A stretch of DNA of 64,000 nucleotides from Lentzea terrae. GTDB taxonomy: Bacteria; Actinomycetota; Actinomycetes; Mycobacteriales; Pseudonocardiaceae. This document shows positions 1-8,753 of this stretch, piece by piece. Position numbers and translations under genes: made by a program. The notes under the pieces were generated by a model. It was not told the DNA's origin. It worked only from the letters and a program-made list of their open reading frames with translations, and searched no databases. The stretch is taken from assembly GCF_003265345.1 (NCBI RefSeq), contig NZ_QFWW01000006.1, positions 241,079 through 305,078 on the forward strand, written 5' to 3'. Positions within the stretch are counted from its first letter, which is position 1, and the number at the start of each line of letters is the position of its first letter.

Positions 1-543
1 GGCGTGGAGGCCCTCGTTCTCCTCCAGCAACAACTTGCGCCGCCGGGCTTGTTCGGTTGTCACGTGGCCGACGAACGTGAAGGTGCACGCCGTCACCACG
101 AAAACGAGCAGCAGCAACCAGAAGGCCGGCCGCGCCTCCGCGGACGGGTAGCCACCGAACAGCGACAGGGTCGCCAGCACCGCGGTCAGCGCCACCGCGA
201 GGAACATCCAGCGGCCGCGCAGCACCTCGCTCGCGTAGATGTACACCGCGAACGACACGGCGCCGAACCAGTGCTCGCGCAGACCCAGCACGCCGTAGAA
301 CACGACCATGCCGGCGACGAACACACCCATCAGGCCCGCGCGTGAACGCCACGCCGGGTGCAGCGTGAACCACCACGCCATCCACGCGCAGCCGAACGCC
401 ACCACGCCGTAGGTGATCCAGCGCTCCGAGGTCGAGTGCGCGGTGAAGATCGAGTACATCACCGTCGTCACGGTCAGCACGAAGTACGGGATCACGTGTG
501 CGACAGCAGCGAGCCGACGCTCCCACGTGTCCAACGCAGCCAT
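1..543 (-). CDS. Sensor histidine kinase, N-terminal membrane part (runs off window)
   Basis: Open leftward frame starting at the ATG at 543 and leaving the window at base 1; 181 residues are visible. It begins MAALDTWERRLAAVAHVIPY and shows about five hydrophobic helices, then a charged linker (TEQARRRKLLLEENEGLHA) typical of the coiled coil leading into a dimerisation/phosphoacceptor domain. Ten bases downstream of an ABC-2 permease gene, which fits the common three-gene unit ATPase, permease, NarL/DesK-type kinase. The kinase domain itself lies outside the window, so the call rests on topology and context. Confidence 0.7.
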   Translation of the reverse strand, partial: MAALDTWERRLAAVAHVIPYFVLTVTTVMYSIFTAHSTSERWITYGVVAFGCAWMAWWFTLHPAWRSRAGLMGVFVAGMVVFYGVLGLREHWFGAVSFAVYIYASEVLRGRWMFLAVALTAVLATLSLFGGYPSAEARPAFWLLLLVFVVTACTFTFVGHVTTEQARRRKLLLEENEGLHA

Positions 544-552
544 GTCCACGAG

Positions 553-1278
553 CTACTCCCAGCGGAACGTCCTGGCCGCGACGGTACCCGCCACGAGGCT
601 CACCAGCCCCATGATCGCAAGATGCCTCCAGTCCGGCGTGCTGCCGAGCCACGCCTGTTGCAGCGCCTCCACACCGGGAGGCGTGTACGAGCCGATCGTC
701 TGAATCACCGAGGGCAGCATGAACCGCGGCAGGTACACGCCGCCGAAGAACATCAGCAGCATGAACACCACCGTCGCCCAGCCACCGGCCGCCCGCGCGT
801 TCGGGGCCAGTGCGGCGATCACCAGGCCCAGCGCGAACGTCCCACCGCCTCCCAGCACCACGGCACACGCCAGACCGAGTGGATGGTGAGGCAGATCGAC
901 GCCGAACACGACGTACCCCACCAGGATAGTGAGCAGCACCGACAAGATCGCCGCGCAGAAGTTGACCACCAGCTGGCCCAGCAGCAACCGCGCCGGGTGC
1001 ATGGGCGTCGTGGCCAGTCGGCGCAGCACACCCTTCTCGCGGTACGTCGCCACGACCGCCGGCAGGCGTTGCAACCCGATGAACACCAACGTGAGCACGA
1101 CCAACGACGACATGTACGAGTCGATGAACCGAAGCCCACCGAACTCCGGCGCAGGCGTCCGCAACGCCGGAACAGCCCCCAGCACCAAGAGCAACAGGCA
1201 CGGGAACAACAGCGAGAACAACGAGTTCAGCCGATCGCGAACGAACAGCCGCGCCTCGATCTCAATGATCCGCAGCAT
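553..1278 (-). CDS. ABC-2 type transporter permease
   Basis: 241 residues. A short cytoplasmic start (MLRIIEIEARLFVRDRLNSL) is followed by six hydrophobic segments in the ABC-2 membrane pattern (DrrB/NodJ-like). It would form the membrane channel of an exporter for a drug or lipid-like substrate with the ATPase encoded just upstream. Its start lies 17 bp inside the ATPase gene, which implies translational coupling, and a histidine kinase gene follows after about 10 bp. Substrate unknown. Confidence 0.88.
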   Translation of the reverse strand: MLRIIEIEARLFVRDRLNSLFSLLFPCLLLLVLGAVPALRTPAPEFGGLRFIDSYMSSLVVLTLVFIGLQRLPAVVATYREKGVLRRLATTPMHPARLLLGQLVVNFCAAILSVLLTILVGYVVFGVDLPHHPLGLACAVVLGGGGTFALGLVIAALAPNARAAGGWATVVFMLLMFFGGVYLPRFMLPSVIQTIGSYTPPGVEALQQAWLGSTPDWRHLAIMGLVSLVAGTVAARTFRWE

Positions 1279-2155
1279 CAGAACCCCCAGTGAGCTCGAC
1301 GTAGGCGTCGTCCAGCGAAACCTGGTCGACCCGGAGTTGCCGCGCCACGATCTGCTTGCGCGCCAACAAAGATGTCACGGCGTGCAGCAACTCCTCCGAC
1401 CCGGAGACCACAACCTGCTCCCCCACCGCAGAAACCGCGGAAACCTCCGGCAACGCCTCCAGCAGAGCAACGTCCAGAGCAACCGACGGCACGAACCGGA
1501 CCCGGCACGAACCGTCCACACGCGACACCAGCCCGGCAGGCGAGTCCAGCGCGACGATCCGCCCGTCGCGGAACACCGCCACCCGGTCGCACAGCCGCGC
1601 GGCCTCCTCCATGAAGTGCGTGACCAGCAGGATCGTCACCCCGGCCGACCGCACCTCCTCGATCACCGACCACGTGTCCCGCCGCGCCTGCGGATCCAGT
1701 CCGGTCGTCAGCTCGTCCAGGATCGCGACCTGCGGCGACCCGATCAACGCCAGCGCGATCGACAGCCGCTGCTTCAACCCGCCGGACAGCTGCCCGAACT
1801 CGGCCCGCAGATGCGACGACAGCCCCAGCCGCGAAGACCAGTCGGCAGGAGACGGGTAGAACGACGAGAACAACGACAGCGCCTCACCCACCCGGATCCG
1901 CTCCGGCAGCTCCGACGACTGCAGCTGCACCCCGATCGCCGACCGCACGTCGGCAGGAGCCTGCCCCAGCACGGACACGCTCCCCCGGTCCGGCGTCCGC
2001 AGCCCTGACACGCACTCGACGGTCGTCGTCTTGCCCGCCCCGTTCGGCCCGAGAATGCCGAAGATCTCCCCCTCGGCCACCGAGAACGACACCGAGTCCA
2101 CCGCGACCCGAGGCCCGTATCTCTTGCCGAGATCCCGCACTTCGATGATTGCCAT
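1262..2155 (-). CDS. ABC transporter ATP-binding protein (DrrA-like)
   Basis: 297 residues. Walker A GPNGAGKT at residues 36-43, signature LSGG at 123-126 and Walker B ILDEL near 145-149; the usual Pro after DE is Leu. The ~80 C-terminal residues after the ATPase core match the accessory domain of daunorubicin-type exporter ATPases. First gene of the leftward unit with the ABC-2 permease and kinase. Likely drives export, perhaps of a cell-envelope-active compound sensed by the kinase (inference). Confidence 0.92.
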   Translation of the reverse strand: MAIIEVRDLGKRYGPRVAVDSVSFSVAEGEIFGILGPNGAGKTTTVECVSGLRTPDRGSVSVLGQAPADVRSAIGVQLQSSELPERIRVGEALSLFSSFYPSPADWSSRLGLSSHLRAEFGQLSGGLKQRLSIALALIGSPQVAILDELTTGLDPQARRDTWSVIEEVRSAGVTILLVTHFMEEAARLCDRVAVFRDGRIVALDSPAGLVSRVDGSCRVRFVPSVALDVALLEALPEVSAVSAVGEQVVVSGSEELLHAVTSLLARKQIVARQLRVDQVSLDDAYVELTGGSDAADH

Positions 2156-2212
2156 GACCCAAGCTTCGAAGAACTCGAGCCAGAGATCATCGAACGAGCA
2201 GCGAGACCAGAA

Positions 2213-3127
2213 TCAACCGATCGGTTGATGCTCCAGTACGACCGCGCGCAACGCGGCAGCCAACCGCGCCACCGGCTCCGGCACCACACCGGGCAACCGC
2301 GCGAGCAGGATCTGCCGCCGCTCGGCAGGCCCACCCCGCACCGGCAGCACCCGCACCCCGGCCGGCACCACCAGCGCGGCAGGAACCGTCGTGATCCCCA
2401 GCCCGGCCGCGACCAGCTGCAGCTTCGCCAACCAGTCCCGCGCCGTGTGAGCAACGACAGGCCGCGCGGACAGCCCAGGCCACACCCCCATCACCAACGG
2501 GTCGCCGGGCCCAGCGATCCACCGTTGCCCCACCAGATCATCCACATCGACAAAATCATTGCGCGCCAACGGATGCAAATCAGGCACGGCCACCCGCAGA
2601 CTCCGTTCGACCAGCACCTCGACCTCCAGCGCAGGCGACTCGTCGTCAGGCGCCCGAAACGGCGGCGACGACGCGATCAGCGCGACGTCCAACGTGCCCG
2701 CCCGCAGCGCGCGCACCAACGCCGGTGTGCTGCCCTCACGCGTAACGACCGTGATGGACGGATGAGTGCGAGCCAACGCCACCAACGCCCGAGGCACCAA
2801 CCACGCTCCAGCCGTGGCGAACCAGCCGAGCCGCACAGTGCTCGCGTCCTCCTCCGGCAGTCCCGCGAGCTCTCGCGCAGCAGCATCAACCTGATCGACC
2901 ACAACGGCCGCATGCCGCAACACGAGCCGCCCCGCCGAAGTGAGCCGCACACCGTCATACCGCCGCTCCAGCAACGGCACCCCCGCCGCCCGCTCCAACG
3001 CCGCGATCTGCCGCGAGACAGCCGACTGCGTGTACCCCAGCGCACCAGCCGCCGCAGTGAGCGTCCCCTGCTCAGCCACCTCCCGGAACACCCGCAAAGC
3101 GACCAGCGACGCATCGGTGAAGGTCAT
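2213..3127 (-). CDS. LysR-family transcriptional regulator
   Basis: 304 residues. N-terminal winged HTH at residues 5-65 (LTAAAGALGYTQSAVSRQIAALE is the recognition region), then the LysR linker helix and a periplasmic-binding-protein-like effector domain. Transcribed divergently from the SDR gene at 3199 across about 70 bp, the classic LysR arrangement in which the regulator represses itself and controls its neighbour when an effector binds. The ligand cannot be read from sequence. Start is the ATG at 3127. Confidence 0.93.
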   Translation of the reverse strand: MTFTDASLVALRVFREVAEQGTLTAAAGALGYTQSAVSRQIAALERAAGVPLLERRYDGVRLTSAGRLVLRHAAVVVDQVDAAARELAGLPEEDASTVRLGWFATAGAWLVPRALVALARTHPSITVVTREGSTPALVRALRAGTLDVALIASSPPFRAPDDESPALEVEVLVERSLRVAVPDLHPLARNDFVDVDDLVGQRWIAGPGDPLVMGVWPGLSARPVVAHTARDWLAKLQLVAAGLGITTVPAALVVPAGVRVLPVRGGPAERRQILLARLPGVVPEPVARLAAALRAVVLEHQPIG

Positions 3128-3198
3128 GACGTCTACGCATACCCCGGTTGAGGTTCTTGCGCTACTCGCATGTCCGGAACAGCCCTACCGTCAACGAC

Positions 3199-4056
3199 GT
3201 GATAGCACTCGTCACCGGCGCGACCCAGGGCCTGGGACTGGCCCTCGCAGCAGGACTCGCGCAACGCCTGGGTCCCACCGACACCGTCTACCTCACCGGC
3301 CGCGACCCGGACAAAGTCAAGACCGCCGTCCAGGCGATCCCGAACAGCGGCGCCGAGGTCCGCGGCGAACTGTTCGACGTGGCGGATCCCCAAGCAGCAC
3401 AACGACTCGCCCAACGGATCAAGGAACGCCACGGCGGCATCGACATCGTCTTCGGCAACGCCGTCATGCGCATCGGCCCCGACGACAACCCGCGCGAGAT
3501 CATCGACACCTACACCCAGGTCAACAACTTCGGCACCACAAGGCTGCTCAGAGCGTTCGCGCCACTGATCAACGACAACGGCCGGCTGCTGATCGTCGCC
3601 AGCTCGCTCGGCACGCTCCACCACCTGGCACCGGTGCTGCACCAGCGGTTCACCGAAGCGTCCTCTTTGGACGAGATCGACCAGCAGATCGCAGAATGGC
3701 GCGACACCACCAAAGCAGGCCGCGTCAGCGCCTGGCCCGCCTTCATCAACATCCCGTCGAAGATCGGCCAGGTGGCCGCGGTCCGCGTGCTCGCCGAAGA
3801 ACGCCGCGGCGACCTCGACCGCGGCATCCTGATCGCCGCGGTGTGCCCGGGAATGATCAACACACCGACGTCCGCGCTGTGGTGGGACGTCAGCACCGCA
3901 CCAACACCGGCCCAGGCCGCGGCAAAGCTGCTGGACCTCGCTCAAGCCCCCGTCAAACCGGAGCACTTCGGCGAACTGGTCCGCGACGGAAACCCGATCC
4001 CGTTCAGATCCGCTGATCCAACCCGTGCACGACCTGGTCGAGCAACGTCTGGATGA
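3199..4056 (+). CDS. Short-chain dehydrogenase/reductase-like protein lacking the catalytic Tyr
   Basis: About 285 residues from a GTG at 3199 (VIALVTGATQGLGLALAAGL); an in-frame TTG at 3148 would add an implausible 17 residues. The Rossmann motif TGATQGLG is intact and the active-site Ser region (IVASSLGTL) is recognisable, as in carbonyl-reductase-like SDRs. The YxxxK position reads NIPSK, so Asn replaces the catalytic Tyr while Lys remains. The protein may bind NAD(P)H without classical activity, or use another residue. Its 3' end overlaps the convergent TetR gene by 53 bp. Probably controlled by the divergent LysR protein. Confidence 0.85.
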   Translation: MIALVTGATQGLGLALAAGLAQRLGPTDTVYLTGRDPDKVKTAVQAIPNSGAEVRGELFDVADPQAAQRLAQRIKERHGGIDIVFGNAVMRIGPDDNPREIIDTYTQVNNFGTTRLLRAFAPLINDNGRLLIVASSLGTLHHLAPVLHQRFTEASSLDEIDQQIAEWRDTTKAGRVSAWPAFINIPSKIGQVAAVRVLAEERRGDLDRGILIAAVCPGMINTPTSALWWDVSTAPTPAQAAAKLLDLAQAPVKPEHFGELVRDGNPIPFRSADPTRARPGRATSG

Positions 4057-4591
4057 CCGCCTCGTTGTGCTCGGTGCGCCCCGGCGTGATCATCCGGGAC
4101 GTCGCCTCGACCATCGCGTGCACGAGCATCGCCCGCAGCTGAGCGCGCTGCACCCCGGCCGTCTTGAAGACACCGACCAACGGCGCCAGCAACCGTTCGT
4201 GCTCGGCCCGGATCTGCTCGCGCGACGAGTCCGGCAACGTGTGCGCGGACAGGGCGACCACCGCCCCGTGGCTGCCGTCGGTGATGATCGCCAGCTCGGT
4301 GCGCAGGTACGCCTCGATCTTGGCCGGCACGGACGCGGCGCCGTTGACCGCGTCCTCCAGCTTGTCCGCCCACTCCGGCAGCGCGTCCGACACGATGGCC
4401 GCGACCAGCTCCTCACGCGACCGGAAGTACTCGTAGAGGCTCGGCCGCGACAGCCCGACACGTCTCGCGAGCGACGCGAGCGTCAGCGCCTCCGCCCCCT
4501 CGGTCGCCACGATCTCGCGCCCGGCGTCCAGCAGGGCGCGCAACCTGTTGGCGCGGTGCTCGGCCACGGTGTCTGCGCTGATCCTCGGCAC
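4004..4591 (-). CDS. TetR-family repressor
   Basis: 195 residues. The N-terminal TetR HTH is clear (residues 10-58: TLASLARRVGLSRPSLYEYF), followed by an all-helical ligand/dimerisation domain. Divergent from the small monooxygenase gene at 4672, with two inverted repeats between them, so it most likely represses that gene and itself. Its 3' end overlaps the SDR gene on the other strand. Ligand unknown. Confidence 0.93.
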   Translation of the reverse strand: MPRISADTVAEHRANRLRALLDAGREIVATEGAEALTLASLARRVGLSRPSLYEYFRSREELVAAIVSDALPEWADKLEDAVNGAASVPAKIEAYLRTELAIITDGSHGAVVALSAHTLPDSSREQIRAEHERLLAPLVGVFKTAGVQRAQLRAMLVHAMVEATSRMITPGRTEHNEAVIQTLLDQVVHGLDQRI

Positions 4592-4609
4592 AGCGGGATC
4601 GTATCGCGC

Positions 4610-4656
4610 TTGATTTCCCGACGGGGAGTTGGAATAGTTCCCGACAGAGCGTCGGA
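4610..4656 (+). promoter_or_regulatory. Promoter with TetR-type operators
   Basis: Likely promoter for the monooxygenase gene: TTGATT at 4610-4615, 17-bp spacer, AATAGT at 4633-4638. Two related imperfect inverted repeats overlap it: TTCCCGAC...GTTGGAA (4615-4634) and TTCCCGAC-agagc-GTCGGAA (4638-4656). The repeated half-site and its overlap with the -10 box and start region are what a TetR operator should look like. The RBS AAGGAGG follows at 4660-4666. Confidence 0.6.
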
Positions 4657-4671
4657 ATCAAGGAGGGGCCC

Positions 4672-5004
4672 ATGTTCATCGCGACGAACCGCCTGTTCGT
4701 GCCCGCCGAGCGCGCAGAGGAGTTCGAGGCCCACTTCCGCAGCAACATGCGCACGTTCCTGCCCGGCGTGCCCGGCCTGCTGCGCAGCACGTTGCTCAAG
4801 CCGACGAAGGAAGACCAGCCCTACGTGTCGGTCAACGAGTTCGAGTCCGAGGAGCACTTCCGCGCCTGGGTCGCCTCCGACTCGTTCCGCGAGGCGCACA
4901 AGCGCAACCGCGGCATCGCCCGCCACGTCACGGGCAACGCCGTCGAGACCTTCCAGCACGCCGAGGACATGGTGCTGCCCCAGCAGCGCACCGAGGCGTC
5001 CTGA
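4672..5004 (+). CDS. Antibiotic-biosynthesis monooxygenase (ABM)-fold protein
   Basis: 110 residues with a strong RBS (AAGGAGG, 5 nt spacing). The pattern of a ferredoxin-like ABM domain is clear: an FIATNRLFVP strand, EEFEAHFR helix, PGLLRSTLLKP strand and YVSVNEFESEEHFRAWV. The family includes cofactor-free monooxygenases and heme-degrading IsdG-type enzymes; this length and the EEFE..FR start fit the heme-oxygenase-like branch, but no substrate residue is decisive. Under probable control of the divergent TetR repressor. Confidence 0.8.
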   Translation: MFIATNRLFVPAERAEEFEAHFRSNMRTFLPGVPGLLRSTLLKPTKEDQPYVSVNEFESEEHFRAWVASDSFREAHKRNRGIARHVTGNAVETFQHAEDMVLPQQRTEAS

Positions 5005-5006
5005 TC

Positions 5007-5606
5007 TCAGAGAGTGGGAAGCAGGGCCTTCATCCGGTTGATCTCGTCGGACTGCGTGGCCACCACGTCGTCCGCCATCTCCTCGACCTGGACGTTGGCC
5101 CCTGCCCCGCGCACGTCGGTGGCCATCTTGATCGCACCCTCGTGATGCTTGATCATCAGCTCCAGGAACATCCGGTCGAAGTCCTTGCCGCGCGCGGCTC
5201 CCAGCGCGTTCAGCTGGTCCTGCGTGGCCATGCCGGGCATCGAACCGTGGCTCTCGTGCCCGCCAACGATGTTGAACGTCCGCTGCCACTGCTTCATGGC
5301 GCCGATCTCCGGCTCCTGGCTGTACCGGATGCGGTCTGCCAGGCCTTTCACCGTCTCGTTCTGCGCGCGCTCCGGGGCGAACCGGGTCATCGCGAGCGCC
5401 TGCTCGTGGTGGACGATCATCATCGCCACGTACTGGCGATCAGCGTCGTTCGGCGGAGTCTGGCCTGCGCCGGACGCCTCCGACGCTGCGATCGTCGGCG
5501 CAGAGCCCCCAGGCGTGTCCGGCGCGATGAGCGGCGCCGACTCAGGTTCCGCCGTACAACCCGCCAACGCCACTACCAGCGCGATCACCGCAACCCCAGT
5601 ACGCAT
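5007..5606 (-). CDS. DUF305 copper/metal-associated lipoprotein
   Basis: 199 residues from the ATG at 5606; an upstream in-frame start would spoil the signal. A lipoprotein signal (MRTGVAVIALVVALAGC) precedes an Ala/Pro-rich linker and the DUF305 four-helix domain with its His/Met-rich signatures HHEQALAM, MPGM and HHEGAI.MA. DUF305 proteins are secreted ferritin-like proteins often linked to copper handling; that role is family knowledge, not shown here. Divergent from the LVIVD-repeat gene at 5700, so the two probably share regulation. Confidence 0.88.
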   Translation of the reverse strand: MRTGVAVIALVVALAGCTAEPESAPLIAPDTPGGSAPTIAASEASGAGQTPPNDADRQYVAMMIVHHEQALAMTRFAPERAQNETVKGLADRIRYSQEPEIGAMKQWQRTFNIVGGHESHGSMPGMATQDQLNALGAARGKDFDRMFLELMIKHHEGAIKMATDVRGAGANVQVEEMADDVVATQSDEINRMKALLPTL

Positions 5607-5699
5607 GGTTAGCGACAATACCCTCCGAAAGGCGCTGGCCCTTAGCAAGGCGAAAGGGTCATACTCCCCCTCACCAACCCGTACTGAGGGGGTACAGCT

Positions 5700-7181
5700 G
5701 TGACTTCACGCGAAACGGCCCGGCGGCGCAGAACGCCTTTCGCGGTTCTGGGGGTGCTCGCGCTGACGCTGTCCACGTTGACGGCGCCCGCGTACGCCGA
5801 GCCCGACCTGCCGTCCGACGGCGCGGGACTGAGCGAGACCCAGCTCGAAGCCCAGGCCGAAGGCGTCAGCGGCATTCCGGGTGAGAACGAGATCAGCCGC
5901 AGCCGCAACATGGTCCTGGTCTCCCACCTGGACAAGCAGGCCCCGCTGAGCTCGACGCAGACCGACATCGCGTTCCAGGGCAACTACGCGTTCGTCGGCA
6001 ACTACGACGGCTTCGTCATCTACGACATCCAGAACCCGAAGAAGCCGAAGATCAAGAGCCAGGTCCTGTGCCCCGGCTCGCAGAACGACGTCTCGGTGTA
6101 CGGGAACCTGCTGTTCCTGTCGACCGACTCGTCGCGCAGCGACAACTCCTGCAGCAGCGTGTCCAAGCCGGCGACCGAGAAGTCGTCGTGGGAGGGCATC
6201 AAGGTCTTCGACATCAGCGACAAGAAGGCACCGAAGTACGTCGCTGCCGTCGAGACCGACTGCGGTTCGCACACCCACACGCTGGTGCCGGGCAAGAACA
6301 AGAAGGACGTGTACCTCTACGTCTCGTCCTACTCGCCCAACGCCACGTTCCCGGACTGCCAGCCGCCGCACGACAAGATCTCGATCGTCAAGGTGCCGCT
6401 GAAGGCTCCGGCCCAGGCGTCCCTGCTCAAGGCGCCGGTGCTCTTCCCGGACGGCGCGAACCCCGGTGTTCCGGGCAACATCGAGACTGGCTACACCTCG
6501 GCCACCTCGGGTTGCCACGACATCACCGTCTACCCGCAGCTCGACCTCGCGGCCGGCGCCTGCATGGGTGACGGTGTCCTCTGGGACATGTCGGACCGGG
6601 AGAACCTGAAGGAGATCCACCGGGTTCAGGACGACAAGCACTTCGCGTTCTGGCACTCGGCCACCTTCAACAACAGCGGCACCAAGGTCGTCTTCACCGA
6701 CGAGCTCGGTGGCGGTGGCGCCGCGACCTGCAACGAGAAGATCGGCCCGAACCGCGGTGCCAACGGCATCTACGACATCGTGGGCAAGGGCAAGGACCGC
6801 AAGCTGGTCTTCAAGTCCTACTTCAAGATCCCGCGCATGCAGGCCGACTCGGAGAACTGCGTCGCGCACAACGGTTCGCTGATCCCGGTGCCCGGCAAGG
6901 ACATCATGGTCCAGTCCTGGTACCAGGGCGGCGTCTCGGTGTGGGACTTCACGAACTCGAGCAAGCCGCGTGAGATCGGCTTCTTCGAGCGCGGCCCGAT
7001 GCCGAACGCGGCGGGCGGCGGTACGTGGTCCACGTACTGGTACAACGGCTACATCTACTCCTCGGAGATGGGCCGCGGCTTCGACGTGATCGACATGCGC
7101 GACCCGCGCACGTTCGCGGCGAAGTTCTTCCGCACGAACGAGCTCAACGTGCAGACCCAGGGCAACTTCTACCGCGGGTAG
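5700..7181 (+). CDS. Secreted LVIVD-repeat (beta-propeller) protein
   Basis: 493 residues from a GTG at 5700. A cationic N-terminus and hydrophobic stretch end in APAYAEPDL, a standard signal-peptidase site. The mature protein has repeated short strands ending in the pattern V.DI..P..P, typical of LVIVD repeats that form a surface beta-propeller; several Cys pairs suggest disulphides outside the cell. The GC3-rich codons and tidy end just before a terminator indicate an intact gene. Function unknown; pairing with a divergent DUF305 gene is its best clue. Confidence 0.85.
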   Translation: MTSRETARRRRTPFAVLGVLALTLSTLTAPAYAEPDLPSDGAGLSETQLEAQAEGVSGIPGENEISRSRNMVLVSHLDKQAPLSSTQTDIAFQGNYAFVGNYDGFVIYDIQNPKKPKIKSQVLCPGSQNDVSVYGNLLFLSTDSSRSDNSCSSVSKPATEKSSWEGIKVFDISDKKAPKYVAAVETDCGSHTHTLVPGKNKKDVYLYVSSYSPNATFPDCQPPHDKISIVKVPLKAPAQASLLKAPVLFPDGANPGVPGNIETGYTSATSGCHDITVYPQLDLAAGACMGDGVLWDMSDRENLKEIHRVQDDKHFAFWHSATFNNSGTKVVFTDELGGGGAATCNEKIGPNRGANGIYDIVGKGKDRKLVFKSYFKIPRMQADSENCVAHNGSLIPVPGKDIMVQSWYQGGVSVWDFTNSSKPREIGFFERGPMPNAAGGGTWSTYWYNGYIYSSEMGRGFDVIDMRDPRTFAAKFFRTNELNVQTQGNFYRG

Positions 7182-7192
7182 CAGCTGTCCGA

Positions 7193-7229
7193 ATCAGCGC
7201 GGCTGTCGTTTCTCGGCAGCCGCGCTGAT
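7193..7229. terminator. Bidirectional terminator between convergent genes
   Basis: Perfect 13-bp stem ATCAGCGCGGCTG (7193-7205) and CAGCCGCGCTGAT (7217-7229) with an 11-nt loop, between the LVIVD gene and the convergent MFS gene. It covers the MFS stop codon. Confidence 0.8.
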
Positions 7230-8354
7230 CGCTGTCAGGACCAGAGTCACCGCGACACCACCGAAAACCGCCCAGATCGGCGAGCCGACGTCCATCGCCC
7301 ACGCGGCAACGACCGCGGTCAGGCCGTATCCGGCGCCGGTCACCGCGTACATCATCGAGAACCCGGCCGCGTGCGCACCGACCGGAAGCCGTTCGCGCAG
7401 CGCCAAGCTCCGCGTCACGAGCACACCGGACTGGAACAACCCGGCCGCCAGCAACGCACCCGCGATGCCCGGCAGGTTCGGGAACAACGCGACCGCGCCG
7501 ACACAGGTCGCGGTGATCACCAGCAGCACGAGTCCCTGTGTGCGCAACGATCCCGGCCACGGCCGCAACCCGTAGAGCACCGCGCCCAAAGCACTGCACG
7601 CCGCGAAGCCCATGAGCAGCGGCCCGATCCAGCCGATCGCGATCCCCCGGTGCTCCAGCAATGCCGGCAACACCAGTTCCGCGACCGCCAGCTGCGCCAG
7701 CGCCGCCGCGCTCACCAGGTAGATCGGCCACGCCGACGCGACGACACGGGGTTTCGCCGAGCTCGCGCGAGTGGTCACGTGTCCGCGCGGCAGGATGAAC
7801 ACCAGCCAGGCCGCGACGACGATCAAGCTGACCGACACCACGACAGGTGCCCGCCGGTCGACGCTCAACGCCAGCACGGTGACGAGCGCGGGCGCCACCG
7901 CCCACACCACCTGCGTGATCATGGCGTCGAAACCCATCGCCTTGGGCACCAACGCGTCCGGCACCAGCCCGAGCAGCATCGCGCGCAGCCCACCCGGTGT
8001 CGTCGACGGCCCGGCGCCCGCGATGAACGCCGCGATCACCAGCAGCGTCACGTTGGTCGTCAACGCCAGCGTCGTGAACGCCCCGGCCCCCACGACCAGC
8101 CCGGCCGCGAGCTGGCCGCGCATCCGGGACGGGTCGAGCAGCAAGCCCAGGAGCCCAGCGCCGAGGAGCTCCCCCAGCACGTACACGGCGGTGAGCGACG
8201 CCGCGAGCACGTAACCGCCGGACAGGTCCTTGGTCAGGAACACCATCATCAGCGGCGTCATCGACATGGGTAACTTCGCGGCGACCGTGACCACGGCGCA
8301 CGCGAGCACGTCCCGGTTCGCGAGATCGCGGTAACCGGCAGCGGAGATCGTCAC
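7194..8354 (-). CDS. MFS transporter
   Basis: 386 residues if started at the GTG at 8354, which overlaps the stop of the VOC gene by 4 bp (GTGA); a longer in-frame start would sit inside that gene. Twelve hydrophobic helices in two halves and a cytoplasmic-loop basic pattern match the major facilitator superfamily. Last gene of a leftward run that begins with the solute-binding protein at 13700. Probably a small-molecule efflux pump; substrate not inferable. Confidence 0.88.
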   Translation of the reverse strand: MTISAAGYRDLANRDVLACAVVTVAAKLPMSMTPLMMVFLTKDLSGGYVLAASLTAVYVLGELLGAGLLGLLLDPSRMRGQLAAGLVVGAGAFTTLALTTNVTLLVIAAFIAGAGPSTTPGGLRAMLLGLVPDALVPKAMGFDAMITQVVWAVAPALVTVLALSVDRRAPVVVSVSLIVVAAWLVFILPRGHVTTRASSAKPRVVASAWPIYLVSAAALAQLAVAELVLPALLEHRGIAIGWIGPLLMGFAACSALGAVLYGLRPWPGSLRTQGLVLLVITATCVGAVALFPNLPGIAGALLAAGLFQSGVLVTRSLALRERLPVGAHAAGFSMMYAVTGAGYGLTAVVAAWAMDVGSPIWAVFGGVAVTLVLTAISAAAEKRQPR

Positions 8355-8746
8355 TCGCTCAGCTCCTGGAACAACGTCAGCTGCAACCCGGCAGGGGCTT
8401 TCAGTCTGGCGTTCAGCGAGTTCCACGGTGTGCGCGTGGGTTCCGCGACCACCTCAGCACCTGCGGCCTCAAGGTCACGAGTGGTCTGAGCGGAGTCTGC
8501 GACCTCGAACGCCACCCGGATGTGTCCCGCGACGCGCGAGCCCACCTCGACCTGGTCGATGAACTCGGCGTGCGGCGGATCGGTGATCTCCAGCGTGGCC
8601 CGGCCGGCCTCCAGGATCGTGACCCGCCCGCCGTCGGACGCGAACGCCGCCCGTTGCTCGAGGCCCAGCACATCGCGGTAGAAGTGCAGGGCCTCGTCGT
8701 AGTCGGCGGCGGTGACGACTAGGCGGAGTTCACGAACACCGGTCAT
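8351..8746 (-). CDS. VOC-family (glyoxalase/bleomycin-resistance fold) protein
   Basis: 131 residues from the ATG at 8746 (MTGVRELRLVVTAADYDEAL), which starts exactly at the first beta strand of the vicinal-oxygen-chelate fold. The conserved HFYRDVLGLE helix and the FEVADSAQTTRDLEAAG second module are clear. It could be a glyoxalase-like enzyme, a dioxygenase or a drug-binding resistance protein. Coupled to the MFS gene by a 4-bp overlap, so a resistance pair is plausible (inference). Confidence 0.85.
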   Translation of the reverse strand: MTGVRELRLVVTAADYDEALHFYRDVLGLEQRAAFASDGGRVTILEAGRATLEITDPPHAEFIDQVEVGSRVAGHIRVAFEVADSAQTTRDLEAAGAEVVAEPTRTPWNSLNARLKAPAGLQLTLFQELSE

Positions 8747-8753
8747 GCGCTGA

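Noticed and set aside
4..1293. Long plus-strand open frames over the kinase and permease genes
   Set aside because: Arg/His/Gln-rich translations with no domains; they are antisense shadows of the leftward ABC/kinase unit, a common effect of high-GC codon use.
2225..3151. 308-codon plus-strand frame opposite the LysR gene
   Set aside because: Composition is Arg/Pro/His-rich and featureless, while the opposite strand has a complete LysR protein.
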